A program made the translations under genes and the position numbers. Shown in pieces: positions 8,981-19,612 of a DNA stretch of 64,000 bases. The notes under the pieces are model-generated. The model was not told the DNA's origin, did no database searches, and saw only the letters and a program-made list of their open reading frames with translations. Source of the stretch: Marsupella aquatica (taxonomy: Eukaryota; Marchantiophyta); assembly GCA_973895155.1 (NCBI GenBank), contig OZ316891.1, positions 27,466,001 through 27,530,000 of the forward strand, read 5' to 3'. Position 1 is the first letter of the stretch, and each line of letters begins with the position of its first letter.

Positions 8981-11900
8981 GAGATCCTTTCGCTACCATG
9001 AGTAAATTTATGCGAGGGGATGAAGTTTCATTGATAATTGATGGTTTTGAAGTGGCAATTGGGACCATCCAAAAGGTTGATCCCAAAGACACTATACACA
9101 ATATTTGTCTTGGGAAAAATCGAATTGGGGTCCTTATCGAGAGGTGTCTTGAAACATCTTGTCCACTACCATTTCCATCCAAAACATCATCGAGCCTAGG
9201 TGATGCAGTTGACTCGTGTGTGATCTGGGATTCTTCCTTGGCATATTTGAGGTCTTCAACATTGCCGAAAAGAACCGCTGTGGATGGTGTTCCTACTCCA
9301 GTGGACGGGGATGAAGGATGTTCCAAAATGGACGTTGGTGGTAAAGGAGGCAACCTTGCTGAAGGAGAGGAGGTTGAGATGTTCATTTTAGATGAACTTG
9401 TATCAAAAGGAGTTGTCTTCAATACCAATCCAATGGACACTTGTCATAGTGAACGACTCGGTGTTGGCCGTGTCAGTATACAAATATCAGAGGTTGTTCA
9501 GGGAAATAGAAAATTACCGTATCCGCATCCTGGAGCTGACACAGTGCAAGAGGCAATGCAGACTTGGGTAATGTGGGATGTTGTTGATGTTTCAAGAAAA
9601 GGCTCTATTTGAGGTTCTGGCATGTTTGTTGGTGCAAACCCGGGTGCAAACCTGTTTAAGGATCTTCCATTGAAAGATTTTACAATGCGTTCCAACTAGA
9701 TGGCAGAGGAAGTTGACTTGTATGATGTTTCTTGTTGTCGTAAGGTTGCGACAGGGGTTATCACAGTTCCTTTTGAAGCAGGTGTTGTTGATGATGAACT
9801 TCTTGGTCCAGAGCATGTGGGTGTAGCTGTTGTGAATATCAACGATCCTGCATTATTTCCAAATATCCGTGCTGGTACTCCAGGTTTGGTGAGGTGGGAA
9901 ATCAAATCTTTGTTGTTGATTTCATCTCAAATGTTTCTCGGGGATATCCTTGAGAAAGGTTCACATGTGTGGATAGAATCGGGTCGAAATGAGAGCGACC
10001 CGGATTTGGATGGTGATGGGAAACCTCCAAAAAGACCTTATAATTTCATTAGAAGGACCAAAGTGGATCTGGAGGAGAAAAAAAAACATTTGCAATCAAG
10101 GGCGCTTTTGAAAATCACCGAGGAGTCCATTGATTCCATCCAAAGAGAAGGTTGTTGCAGGTTAAAGTGTTGCTTGAACATGCCAAGAGAGGACTTGGAG
10201 GCAATGAGGAGGGAATTCCATGGAATGTCAAGTGACAACAAAACAAGTCATATCTTCAATCTTTTTGGGTGTAGAGAAGACCAAGTCAAGAGAAAATGAT
10301 TTTTTGTTCTAAAGGGACGTGTGGTTTGTAAGGATGCGTTCATAAAAATGCATGGGTTTAGTACGGCAAAGTATTATGATTACAAAAATCAGTACGAAGC
10401 TGGGTGCACAATTGGTTTCCATGGAAATCAAGGGCAACATAAGACACGATCAAGCACCTTGCATGCTCGTGCATTGTTGGAGTCCATTTTAATCCAAAAT
10501 GGAGAACCAATGCCACATCTTCCCTATGGTGGGTCCAACGGCACCGATACTGTCGAATATCGACTCCCATCATGTTTCACTAAGAAGGAGATTTTTCAAG
10601 AGGTATTTGCAAAGATGGAATTGGACGGCTATGCTAAGGTTACTGAAGTTACCATGTACAACATCTGGAAAAATTCTTTTGATAATTTTGACTTTCACAA
10701 GGGCAGTGCATTTGCCAAGTGCACATTTTGCACTGAGTTCAAAGATCAATTGATGCGGGAGAAGAGAAAAAAAGAGCGTGCAGAGATTGAAGAGAAAAGA
10801 GCACGACATCTTCGTGAACAAATGTCAAGGAGATATGTTTACTATGCTCATAGGGTTCTTGCAAAGAAGGATCCTCAAAATTATCTTTGCATTATTCATG
10901 ATAAGATGGACCAAGCCAAGACTTGGATCCCCAGATTGGTCCCCACTCCAAAATCTCTCTCTGGTAGTGGTCAACCTCTGCCCATTGCCCTTACTGGGAT
11001 GTTAACCCATGGAAGGGATCCAGGAGTGTATGCACACTTTAGTTTGACTGGCCTTTGGCCTGGAGATGCAGACTTCACTGTGACATCTTTGGCCAAATGC
11101 CTTCGAGATTTGGAGGATTACACTGGAGACAAAACGGGAGACATGCTTGAAGCTTTCAATTGGAACGCAACTAGGCCAATATTTCAGTCTCTTTTGGACT
11201 TTGAAGCATTTCAAGCGGGTTACTTGGAACCCAAAAATGTTTCAATTCTCAAGTTTCAAGGCCTTGATGACGTCAGGAGAGCCAAAAAACCAGCACAACA
11301 GATGCTGGTTCTAGAGTTGATCCTGAGACTACGAGCTCTTTCAAGCCCTTACCAAGGCACCTAACACTGCAGATGGACAATTCAGGAAAAGATAATAAAA
11401 ATCAATATGTGATGGCATTTTGCAGCGAACTTGTTAGCAGGGGGTGTTTGAAACTGTGCAAATGTCATTCCTCATGGTTGGCCACACCCATGAGGATGTG
11501 GATGCACTATTTTCTCAAGTATCCAAACAGGTCAGGTACAAAGAGGTTGCTACCCTCCTTGCGTTGATGGCTGAGGTTTGGGAGTGTGAAAGCATCCATC
11601 CCGTACCACGATTGATTCAGGAGGTTGCATCTTACAAGCACTATTTGAAGGCTTTCCAAGTGAAAGAGATTGAAGGTCACTCAAAACCAATGGCATTTCT
11701 ATTCTCCATGAGGGATAATGTGCCAGTGTATCAATATAAAGCACATGTCAAACAACCTTGGCTTCCAGCAACAGGGAGGTCAATTTGGAGAACTGATCTC
11801 ATCACAAACACGCTCATTTTACCTGAGGGCCAACCATTTGCAAAACCTATATCGGGGGAGGTACAAAAGAAAGCCGAGGAAATCATCCCATTCCTTAATC

Positions 11901-12730
11901 GTTACATCGATTTCTTGAGGAAAAGTTGCAAGGATGAGACCTCTGCAGCATACCGCGAGAGATTTCCTTTGGTGAAATATTGGGAGAGGCTTGTTATGGC
12001 ACTCTCTGAGGCACTTACAATAGAAGGGGAGGGAGAAAGACAATTGCCATTGACAACTGATTTCTGGCCAAAGACTAATCATGGCACAGGTTACAAGGTG
12101 ATTTTGGGGACCTCTCAACCTTCAAGTGAACCTACTCAAAATTCAGAGATGATGGACCTTCAAAATGAGTACATGGAAGAGATGGAAGGTCAAGCTGCAC
12201 CCTTCGTTGGTGCACGAGAAGAGCGAGAACTTGCACGTTGGATTCCCCTACAAGATATTCAAGAGGGTCACTTTGTGTTTTTACGTCCAGAGGATGAATG
12301 GGAGCAAAAAAATGGCAAAGGGCGTTTCTGGTTAGTTCGAGCTTTGGGTGGTGTGGATCCAAACCATGAGGTTTCTTCACTAGATTTGCAATTTAGTGAA
12401 GGGTCTTCTTCAAGGTTTTCTAAGAGCATTCACCTAAGTAGCATTCCTAAGCGGTATGCTCCTATGTTCCAAGTGCAATGGTGGAGGCCTAAACATGGTA
12501 AGTATGATGCAAAGGATGATGTTCGATACGAACGTTGCTTTCAGACCACTAAGACTTGGGAGCTAGATCCTGGGTTTAACACTATCACTCAAAGTTGGCA
12601 GTTTGCAAATTCTGCAATGTATGGGTTTAAGTCAGGTGCCAAAGAAAAAAATATTATGGATAGAGGTTTGACAATTCCCAAGAATGTTTTGAAAACTCTC
12701 AAAACTTACATGGAAGGTATTGATGAGTAG
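8981..12730 (+). pseudogene. DDE-like transposase (DUF7869 type) with repeated DUF8039-like domains, broken
   Basis: A splice acceptor (GGATGCAG) precedes 8981; earlier exons were not found. One frame runs to about 11300 with stops at 9610 (TGA), 9697 (TAG) and 10297 (TGA). It shifts near 11300 and again in a G-run at about 11440, then stays open to 12730. About 1,250 codons are recognisable. The N-terminus has three diverged ~75-residue copies of a domain known from plant transposon proteins (GDEVSLII, EEVEMFIL and EEVDLYDV starts). The middle has a CTFC zinc-binding pair (about 10725). The core has DKMDQAK (about 10898), LQMDNSGKDNKNQ (about 11370) and GHTHEDVD (about 11480), the D-D-(E/D) pattern expected of an RNase-H-fold transposase. 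The C-terminus is Trp-rich (FVFLRP, VQWWRP). Domain names are from memory of Pfam. Confidence 0.75.
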
Positions 12731-15417
12731 AGTGATAGAGTGGTCACAAGTGTCCACTATGTAATGACTTGTAGGTAGGAGGGTCAAGTTAATTTCCATG
12801 CATTTGTCTAAAGTAAGTGAGAGAACAAGGCTTGCAATCAAATACTCTATGATCTTTCTTAGTTATTGAATGGACTTTTTGATAATTATTGTTATTTTTT
12901 TTGTCTTAGTACATATATTTCTAGAAAATGATGGCAGTTCTAAGTTACTTGGATGTCATCCTAGTTTGAATATAAGATATTTAACTTGTCTAGCATTTCA
13001 TTGTTGCTTAGATAATGATCCTATCCAAGCTAGATGTTTTGAGTATAGATGCTATCCAAGCTTATGTGTTATTACACACGTTCTATCTATTAATCAAATG
13101 AACACTTTTTATCACCCAAATGTTTTTTAATATTATCCAAATTAATATTTTCTTTGCCCAAATGTCTAATTTTTTGCCCCAAATTTAGAATTCATGATGC
13201 TTAAATTTTCGTTTTTCATCCTTCAAATTTACAATTCTTATGCCTAAAAGTGTGTTTTTAAATGCCCAAATTTCCAAATCTTCTTTATAATTCCACTTTT
13301 AATGAATATAGTGATCCTGATGAACTCTTCCACACCTTCTTTTTCAAATTGGTCTCCCTCTTAATAATCCATCCGAGATGTTTTTGTAGGGGATTTTCTA
13401 AAGTGGGGTTTTTAATACTAGGACCCAATTGGATGAACTACGACTCAATGTTTTGAACCATGATCTCTGCTTGGTTGAACAGTGGCTCCAGGGTTTCTAA
13501 CAAAAAACTATGTCGGGTTAAACTTCTGGCGGGCTGAATGTCGTTGTCATTGTTATGACAAGCCCCTCACTACCAAGCTGTCTGAACTTTAAATTTAGGG
13601 TAATCCAAAAGTGAAGACTATCATGTGAGTGCGGATTTTGGTTGTAAACCTCATCAAGCAATGTGCCATTTACCCCCTGCCCAAATGGCAGATGTGGGCA
13701 AAACACCCAATAGCCAAAGAAATATGCAAAGTGTTAGTTGCAGACATTGTCCATGTTATCTTTCAAAAACAAAATCAGTCTGAGTCATTGATCCCCGCCC
13801 AAATTGCACAAGTGAGCTAAAAACCCAAGAGCCAAAGAAAAATGTTGTGTCAGCTGGACAATTGTGGAACTCGATTACATTACCACTTAGCTCCGACATT
13901 GCTAACTTCAACTCCGAGCTTCCATATGGTCCAGGCCCTTGGGACGGCCATCGCTAAGTATGTGGAGACTTGTGGGCAAGGAAGTGTTCTACTAGCGAAG
14001 GCGGTGCATTGAGCTAGTGGTGCACACACTGGCAATAGGAGCTGGTTGGGTCATGGGAAGGGCCGAGCTTACGGAAACCGTCCAGACCCTTGGACTCTAA
14101 GTTCTGAGAGCTTGAGTGAGAGCTCCTTTTGGGGCCCAAGTGCATAGAAGTTCAGTTCATGTGTAACGTCAGATGCTTGGTGGATGAGAAACATCGTGGC
14201 TTGGGTGGAGCCTCTAGGTCCCCGACTGATGCCGAATCCCACAATAAATGACGAACTCCATTACTCATATGATAGCACAACGCTAATAAAGTGAAATTGA
14301 CTAAGCTTTGAGTTCTGAGGGCCCAGGCTAACCTAAATTTAGGTATTAGGTAACCTTACCTTGCCTGGCAACAGCAAATAGAGGTGAAGGCAAAGAAAAA
14401 TGATCCACATATGAGCAAGACACATCTTTGGGGTTGAAAATCTGTTCCCGAGTAATGTAAAGGAATGGAAGTTGAACCAATTGGGTGGGGGCCATTGGCC
14501 TTTCCCACCTTGCAAAAGATTTTGTGGAGGAAGTCTTTGAGGAATAGAAGTATCGTGGAGGCAAGGTGAACTTTCAAGCCCTATGTCCATGCATTGTACA
14601 ATTATTATTGCAATTGTGTTGTGCTTGTGGTCGGTGTGATTGTTGCAGAAATGTTGTTACAACTGTGTCATCTAGATGTCGTCATTTGATGATTGTGGAG
14701 TATCGTTTGGGTGCATGTTTGTTGGTGCCACAATGTTGTCATTTTAGTCCATGTTGTTGTGAGAGTTGAGTAGCTATATTGTTGGGGAGGGCAAGCGTGT
14801 GGATGGGCGGCAAGAATGACCCAAAAATCATGGGGTACTGGTGGGGTTGTGCAATGCTATATACAAAGATAATGTTTTTTGTTTGCCCCTATTTCCCCTG
14901 CCTTAATTATGTGCCATTCCACCGGTGCCCTTAGAGTGCCTGTTTCCTTCCCCCCTTTTTCTTCCCTCCAACACCATTAAAATGGAGAAAAACATGGGGA
15001 AGAAAAGACAAAGTTGACTTCCAAATAATGAATATTCACTTTTGAAGAGCCAGACATTTTTCTCATGTCAATTTACTTTCTCTTTAGTTGTTCAAGGCCA
15101 AACCAGTCTCTCACGTAAATCCATTCATATTATATCCATGTCACTCCATGCCAAAAAGTACCGTGTGAACTGGCTATAGAATAGCCAACATTGTGTACTT
15201 TGGCTACCACATGTCAGTCATTTTGTCACATATACTATACTTTACCCTACTATTCAAATGATGGGCACCATTTCACCCACACCATTTCACCCAATCCCCA
15301 GAGTCTCAAATATTCCTGCACATCATCTCACATTAAAAAGTGTTCCCTCCCTTTTCCCATTTTGTAAACAGACCATGAGAGGGATTATTTTGGTGTGATC
15401 CCTTATTCTAGTTGTAC
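12731..15417. other. Gene-free, AT-rich to mixed sequence right of the transposase
   Basis: No gene is recognised. 13115-13280 carries five or six diverged copies of a GCCCAAAT-T-rich motif spaced 20-40 bp, possibly sub-terminal repeats of the transposon. A 54-bp direct duplication lies at 13672-13726 and 13791-13844 (shared CCCAAGAGCCAAAGAAA-like core, offset 119 bp). From 14555 to 14607 a segment containing GCCCTATGTCCATGCATTG has a second copy at 15980-16030. Confidence 0.4.
14555..14607. repeat. Direct repeat shared with 15980-16030
   Basis: Both copies read GGAGGCAA...GAGC...TTGAGCCCTATG-like, then TCCATGCATTG(T/C)ACAAT. The common motif GCCC(A/T)ATG(C/T)CC(A/G)-GCATTGC also occurs at 15420 and 39382, and a related inverted form (ACACGGGTATTGAGCTCG) near 51073, suggesting ends of one small element family. 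Confidence 0.55.
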
Positions 15418-15429
15418 TGGCCCAATGCC

Positions 15430-15960
15430 CAGTGCGTTGCTCAGAAGATGTCAAGTTTTGAGGAAAGATGTCATGCTGGAAAAATATGTCAAAGTGAGAA
15501 AACTATGTTGAGGTGAAGAAAAAATGTCAAGGAGAGAAAAGATGTCAAGAAGGGAAAAGATGTTGAGGTGAGGAGAAGATATTGAAGAGAGAAAAATACG
15601 TCAAGGAGAGAAGGAAAGAAAAGATGTCTTAGTGGGACAAAATATGTCAAGGAGAGAAGGAAAAGATGTCAAGGAAAAAAAAAGATATTGAAATGGGAAA
15701 AAATGTCAAGGCGAGAAAAAATGTCAAGGCAAGATAAAAATGCCGAGGCAAACAAAGCATGTCCCAAGGTGTTGTTGTGAAAGCCATTCTCTTGGGGAGG
15801 GCGAGGGTGACGGATGTAGGGGCAGCACACGATTGAGATAGTGGCTAGGGCGTCACAGGGACTATGCTGCATTTTGATGTCACTATGCTAGATGTCACTA
15901 TGCAAAAAATGCCAACGTAGAAAAAGTGTTGTTATGTAAAAGATGTCATGGATGGAGCCG
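15430..15960. repeat. Degenerate ~20-bp repeats of AAAGATGTCAAGG(A/C)GAG
   Basis: About 20 imperfect units of the form GAAAAGATGTCAAGGAGAGA are strung together with variable spacing. The same motif family, in inverted orientation (GACATCTTTTCTC), forms a second block at about 50430-51060. The block starts just after GCCCAATGCCCAGTGCGTTG (15420) and is followed at 15999 by GCCCTATGTCCATGCATTGC. Confidence 0.75.
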
Positions 15961-16500
15961 TTGACAAGAAGACATGTTTTGGAGGCAACATGAGCTTTTG
16001 AGCCCTATGTCCATGCATTGCACAATCATGACACAACTACAATGACAACCGTAACTCACGCACAACGTAGTTGCAATGATAATTGTGCATACAGTCCTGT
16101 TTCCATGTGAGGTTCACTCAAATTCATTACTTCCAACAAAACGCATGACAGAATTAGCAAGCTCACAAAGTTGATAGACAGTTCTGATTTCCAAGTGAGA
16201 GGAATAGTATAATTCATAATAAGCGAAACCTGTCGGTAAACTGAAGAACATTATTTTCCCTAGACACTGTACTGATTACTATGAAGATCTTCACTCTATT
16301 TGAAGCAAATGGTCCTCTGAAGAATGCCTATTTTCAATTCCAAATTTCAGTGTTTGGTCACAGCTGAGATTTCTAACTTGGAGCAACAGTCATACTCACT
16401 TTTATATTAATAGAACAGGTCGCGAGGTTCAATGTGTTGGATAGTCCCTGTACAGTGTACTCATTGGTGTTAAAAAGCTCGATTAACTTGATTGCCTCGT

Positions 16501-16528
16501 ACTACACTACACTACACTACACTACACT
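16501..16528. repeat. (ACTAC)n pentanucleotide microsatellite
   Basis: Five and a half perfect ACTAC units. Confidence 0.9.
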
Positions 16529-16681
16529 GATGAACATTCAGACAAGCATCCTCTGAAGAAAGCATGTCTTGAATTCTTCAATTCAAGAGCATTTGAACAT
16601 CAGCTATAATCATACCTTTTGTGTCATACCCTAAGCATGACATTGTTGTGAACACCAAAAGCACTGTCCATGAATCCATCT

Positions 16682-19612
16682 CTATCTCGACCCACCCCAA
16701 GCCAGCAGCGCTCTAAAGTAATCCTTTAAGTTTTGTGTGAATGGCCTGTACCGAGCTGGGTGTGCAGCATCCACAAGCTCTGTGGACTCACGACAGTCTC
16801 TGTCTGAAAGGGCCATGCGAAGTATGCAATTGAGTAGCGAGGGCATTTCGAATTAGCCACTGTTTGGTGCTCTGCACCCAGGAATCTCCGATTTGTCCAA
16901 GCCTGCAAACCATAGTCATGCGAAAGGTGTCTGATTCAGCGGGCTGGACTACTTTCCTGGCCAACAATTCTATCATAACCTACTCATTAGCTAGGTCAGA
17001 CTTTGTTAACCTAATGAGAATAGACCCCTCCCAACCTCCTAAAGACAAATCAGATGTTTGTCAATAAAAAGAGAATAGTTCAATTGAGGACAACAATTGT
17101 TATGTGACCAGTACAGCTCACTGACTAGCTAGCCGACATAAGTGGTCAACTAAGAAAGGTGAGGAAATCTTCATGTTATGAGCAGAGGTCAATCGCAAGC
17201 TACAGAAACTGCCAAATACAGGTCCTTAATTACTTATGAAAGCCATTTTTCGTACCCATAGTCAAACTTATCAAGCACCGCAAGTTAAGTCTCTCAAGTA
17301 CATCTGAGCATTCCCTGAATTTCTGCTCCATACCATATTAATAATGAGCGATGAGCTGTCCAAGGTCCATCTTTCGGTGGTCTATATTGCAACATTCCCA
17401 TTTTTACTTTTTCATTTCCTTACATCACTCATTGCACCTACCGTGACAGACCTTTTGTCTCTGTATCATGTACTCCGTGAGGGATGTGTTTCCATTGTCT
17501 GTTCATTCATGAATGCTGCTGGGCTATTCAGGAACTTGGTCTTGTAGACACTGACTGAACAGTGACCACATCTCTATTACGAGAATTCATATTACTTCTA
17601 CATACCTGAGATAATCGCCAACATTGACCACCAAGGCACCTTCTACGGGCTGGACTCCATGCCAAGTTTGATCCTTGAAGCAAATCTGTAGCCCTCCCAC
17701 AGCCTCTTGATGGAGCAAGGTGATGATTGATGGGTCCGTGTGGCCTTGAAGCCCCCAAGTCAGTTTGGGATTTGCACAAACTGGGTCATGATTGACCCGG
17801 GCTTGACCATCGCCTGCCTTCTGTAGAACCCATCAAATCTTCGACGGATCTCTCTGGAAGACCGAGGCTGAGTGCCATCAAATTCAGGATACTTAACGTT
17901 GCTCGATTGCTTTGCATATTCCTCTGCGCAAGATCTGCCCAAAGCAAATAGGGAGGAACAATGGTTAGACATCAGGAGCAGCTTACTAAATAGGCATCAT
18001 GAACCATCATCATTGAGATAGCTGCGCCTTGATAGTTGGACAGCGGTCAGTAATGAATCCCAAGATTACTAGACTTTTTTTAAGGTACAAATGATTCATC
18101 TGTCTCCATTTAGTGTTCATCATGATACCTGAACATGTCTAAATGGTTAACATTTAATCGTCACTGTGTATTTTCAAAATCTGGTGGATCGACCATAAAT
18201 AGTCAATTACGTTCTTAACAAATTATACAAGTGGAGGAAAAGTGACCATTTGTCCTCCGAAGACTTCATGCAGACTGGAGGTTCAAGACTAGACCGATCT
18301 CCTCGGATCATCATTACATTGCCTATTTTTGGTGCCTCAATTTTGGTAACAGAACTTCTTTATCTTGGGTCAACTTAGCTCTAGACCCTTCTCCTAGTCC
18401 AATCATGGTGCCTCTGCTCTCTGCCTTGATACTTGTAGCACAGAAATTTGAAATGGCCGAAATTAATAGCAGACCCTGTTACTGTCCCGGCCACGTAGGG
18501 TGCCTCAGTATGGTATACCTGAACAATTGACCCTGCTCGCTGCAAGTGCCGGGCTCTCCAGGCTCTCCTGGAAAGAAAATACTTGTGACCTGGTCCAGCC
18601 TACCTGGGAACTGAACCTCAGGTCAAAAATGTTGAACCCCTCGTTCCAAATATGAGATTTGTTGTGTCTGGTGAATGGAGTAGAGCGCTTCATGGGGCCA
18701 TAGCCTGTTCCATGGCTGGACCCAAACCAGTTTTCTGGAAGTGGGGACTCCTCGCTTGCTCTCATTTTTTCCTGCAGATGCAATCGACAACAGGAAATTA
18801 CTCCACGATCAATTTTCAAGCAAGTCAATATTCAATTATGGCAGGCCTGTGACATTTGTATCATTGTCATGTGAAGTGCTCTCACTTCTTTTGAGTGAAG
18901 TTTGAATACTATGGAGTTTCTTTTTCCAATCGAAAGGGTTGCAGGAATACAGGCTATGAGCTTGAATTCTGCAATGCAATACCACCCCGATCGAAGCTCA
19001 CAAGGCTTTCACAAGGCTTTCACAAGGCCATGATCATGAAAGCCAATTGGGTTTTGCTAGAAAACTCCTCTCAGGTGGACAGAGGCCATTTATGCGCGGT
19101 GACATGCTTTGGATGTACTGTGAATACCTCCAGGGGCCGGTCGAATATGTGTTTGGAGTATTCATAAAGCCGGTCCGCCATTTCCATGGGGAAACCATGG
19201 TTAACTATCTGGAAGAATCCATACTCCTCGCAACCTACTCGAATTGCCCTCACCACGCTTGCTCTGGCGGTTTTGCAAGACTTGATTTCCCCCTCTTATG
19301 CCAGGCCTTGTCCGCCTCGACTCCGCCTCCTCCACCTCCAGTTCCCTCTGTAGCCTTTCCAATTTGAACGGTAGAGCTAGGTCAATCACCGGAACCTAGA
19401 AATCAAACTTGTCGTACAATCGATGTTTGGCCTCGTTCCCTCCGGCCAGACAAAACGATTCCTCAAATTCCTGTTCGGATTTTTTTAATCTTCAATGGAT
19501 TGTTGAGCAGAGCGGCACCTTCCTCTGCGTTGTTTGTGCTAAGGGTTCTTTTCTCCTCTGACTGAAGAGCAGAGTTGAGGCTGCTTGTCGGTGGCGCTGC
19601 AGGGACCGGCAT
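16682..19612 (-). pseudogene. Plant 2-oxoglutarate/Fe(II)-dependent dioxygenase, multi-exon pseudogene
   Basis: Segments run in order on the minus strand. 19612-19090: start MPVPAAPP, then a DIOX_N region with VPVIDLALPFK and GCEEYGFFQIVNHGF. 18771-18604: GYGPMKRSTPF..HIWNEGF, with good splice sites. 17934-17616: TLSILNLMALSLGLP, then [11 protein letters not shown], then [14 protein letters not shown] with the first two iron ligands (HTD), then [12 protein letters not shown] before a GTATGT donor. 16902-16682: FLGAEHQTVANS with the third ligand His, PRYS (the 2-oxoglutarate Arg and Ser), and RYRPFTQNLKDYFRALL. It is broken by an in-frame stop just before VPVIDLA, shifts within the first and core exons, and a shift after ETVVSP. 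Order and motifs are those of the plant DOXC class (hormone and specialised metabolism oxidases); subfamily not decided. The catalytic triad survives, so decay is fairly recent. Confidence 0.8.

Larger units (their letters stand above)
5108..9999. repeat. Family of ~21-nt palindromes (TCGCTC...GAGCGA core) spread through the transposon
   Basis: The same inverted motif occurs at about 5110 (GCCTCGC..GCGAGGC), 5189 (GGGTCGCTCC..GAGCGAGGC), 6818, in each 60-bp unit (6871-7071), at 7128, as half-sites at 7435-7525, and about 15 times in the 27-bp array at 8418-8825. Looser copies sit in coding sequence at about 3341 and 9985. Arms vary between GGGTCGCTC and GCCTCGCTC, and central bases vary, but the two arms stay complementary in many copies. 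Likely roles are binding sites for an element-encoded protein, or hairpins in RNA. Neither is shown by sequence alone. Confidence 0.75.
2757..12730. mobile_element. Large two-gene DNA transposon (termini unresolved)
   Basis: A broken DDE-like transposase gene (rightward, 8981-12730) and an intact methyltransferase-like gene (leftward, 7357-2757) are divergent around a ~1.6-kb spacer. Both genes and the spacer share a distinctive palindromic motif built on TCGCTC...GAGCGA, the main reason to treat them as one element. Coordinates mark the coding core only. Flanks show motif clusters (ATCGG at 2085-2430; GCCCAAAT-like at 13115-13280) that may be sub-terminal repeats, but I found no convincing terminal inverted repeat or target duplication. 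The domain pair resembles no classical superfamily that I can name with confidence. Confidence 0.6.

Noticed and set aside
9610-10299. Treating the transposase stops as introns or an alternative code
   Set aside because: All segments stay in the same frame across each stop with no splice signals around them, and later frameshifts confirm decay.
2757-12730. Classical CACTA element
   Set aside because: DUF8039-like domains and sub-terminal-style motifs recall CACTA, but the DDE core is of a different type and no CACTA/TAGTG termini were found at plausible positions.
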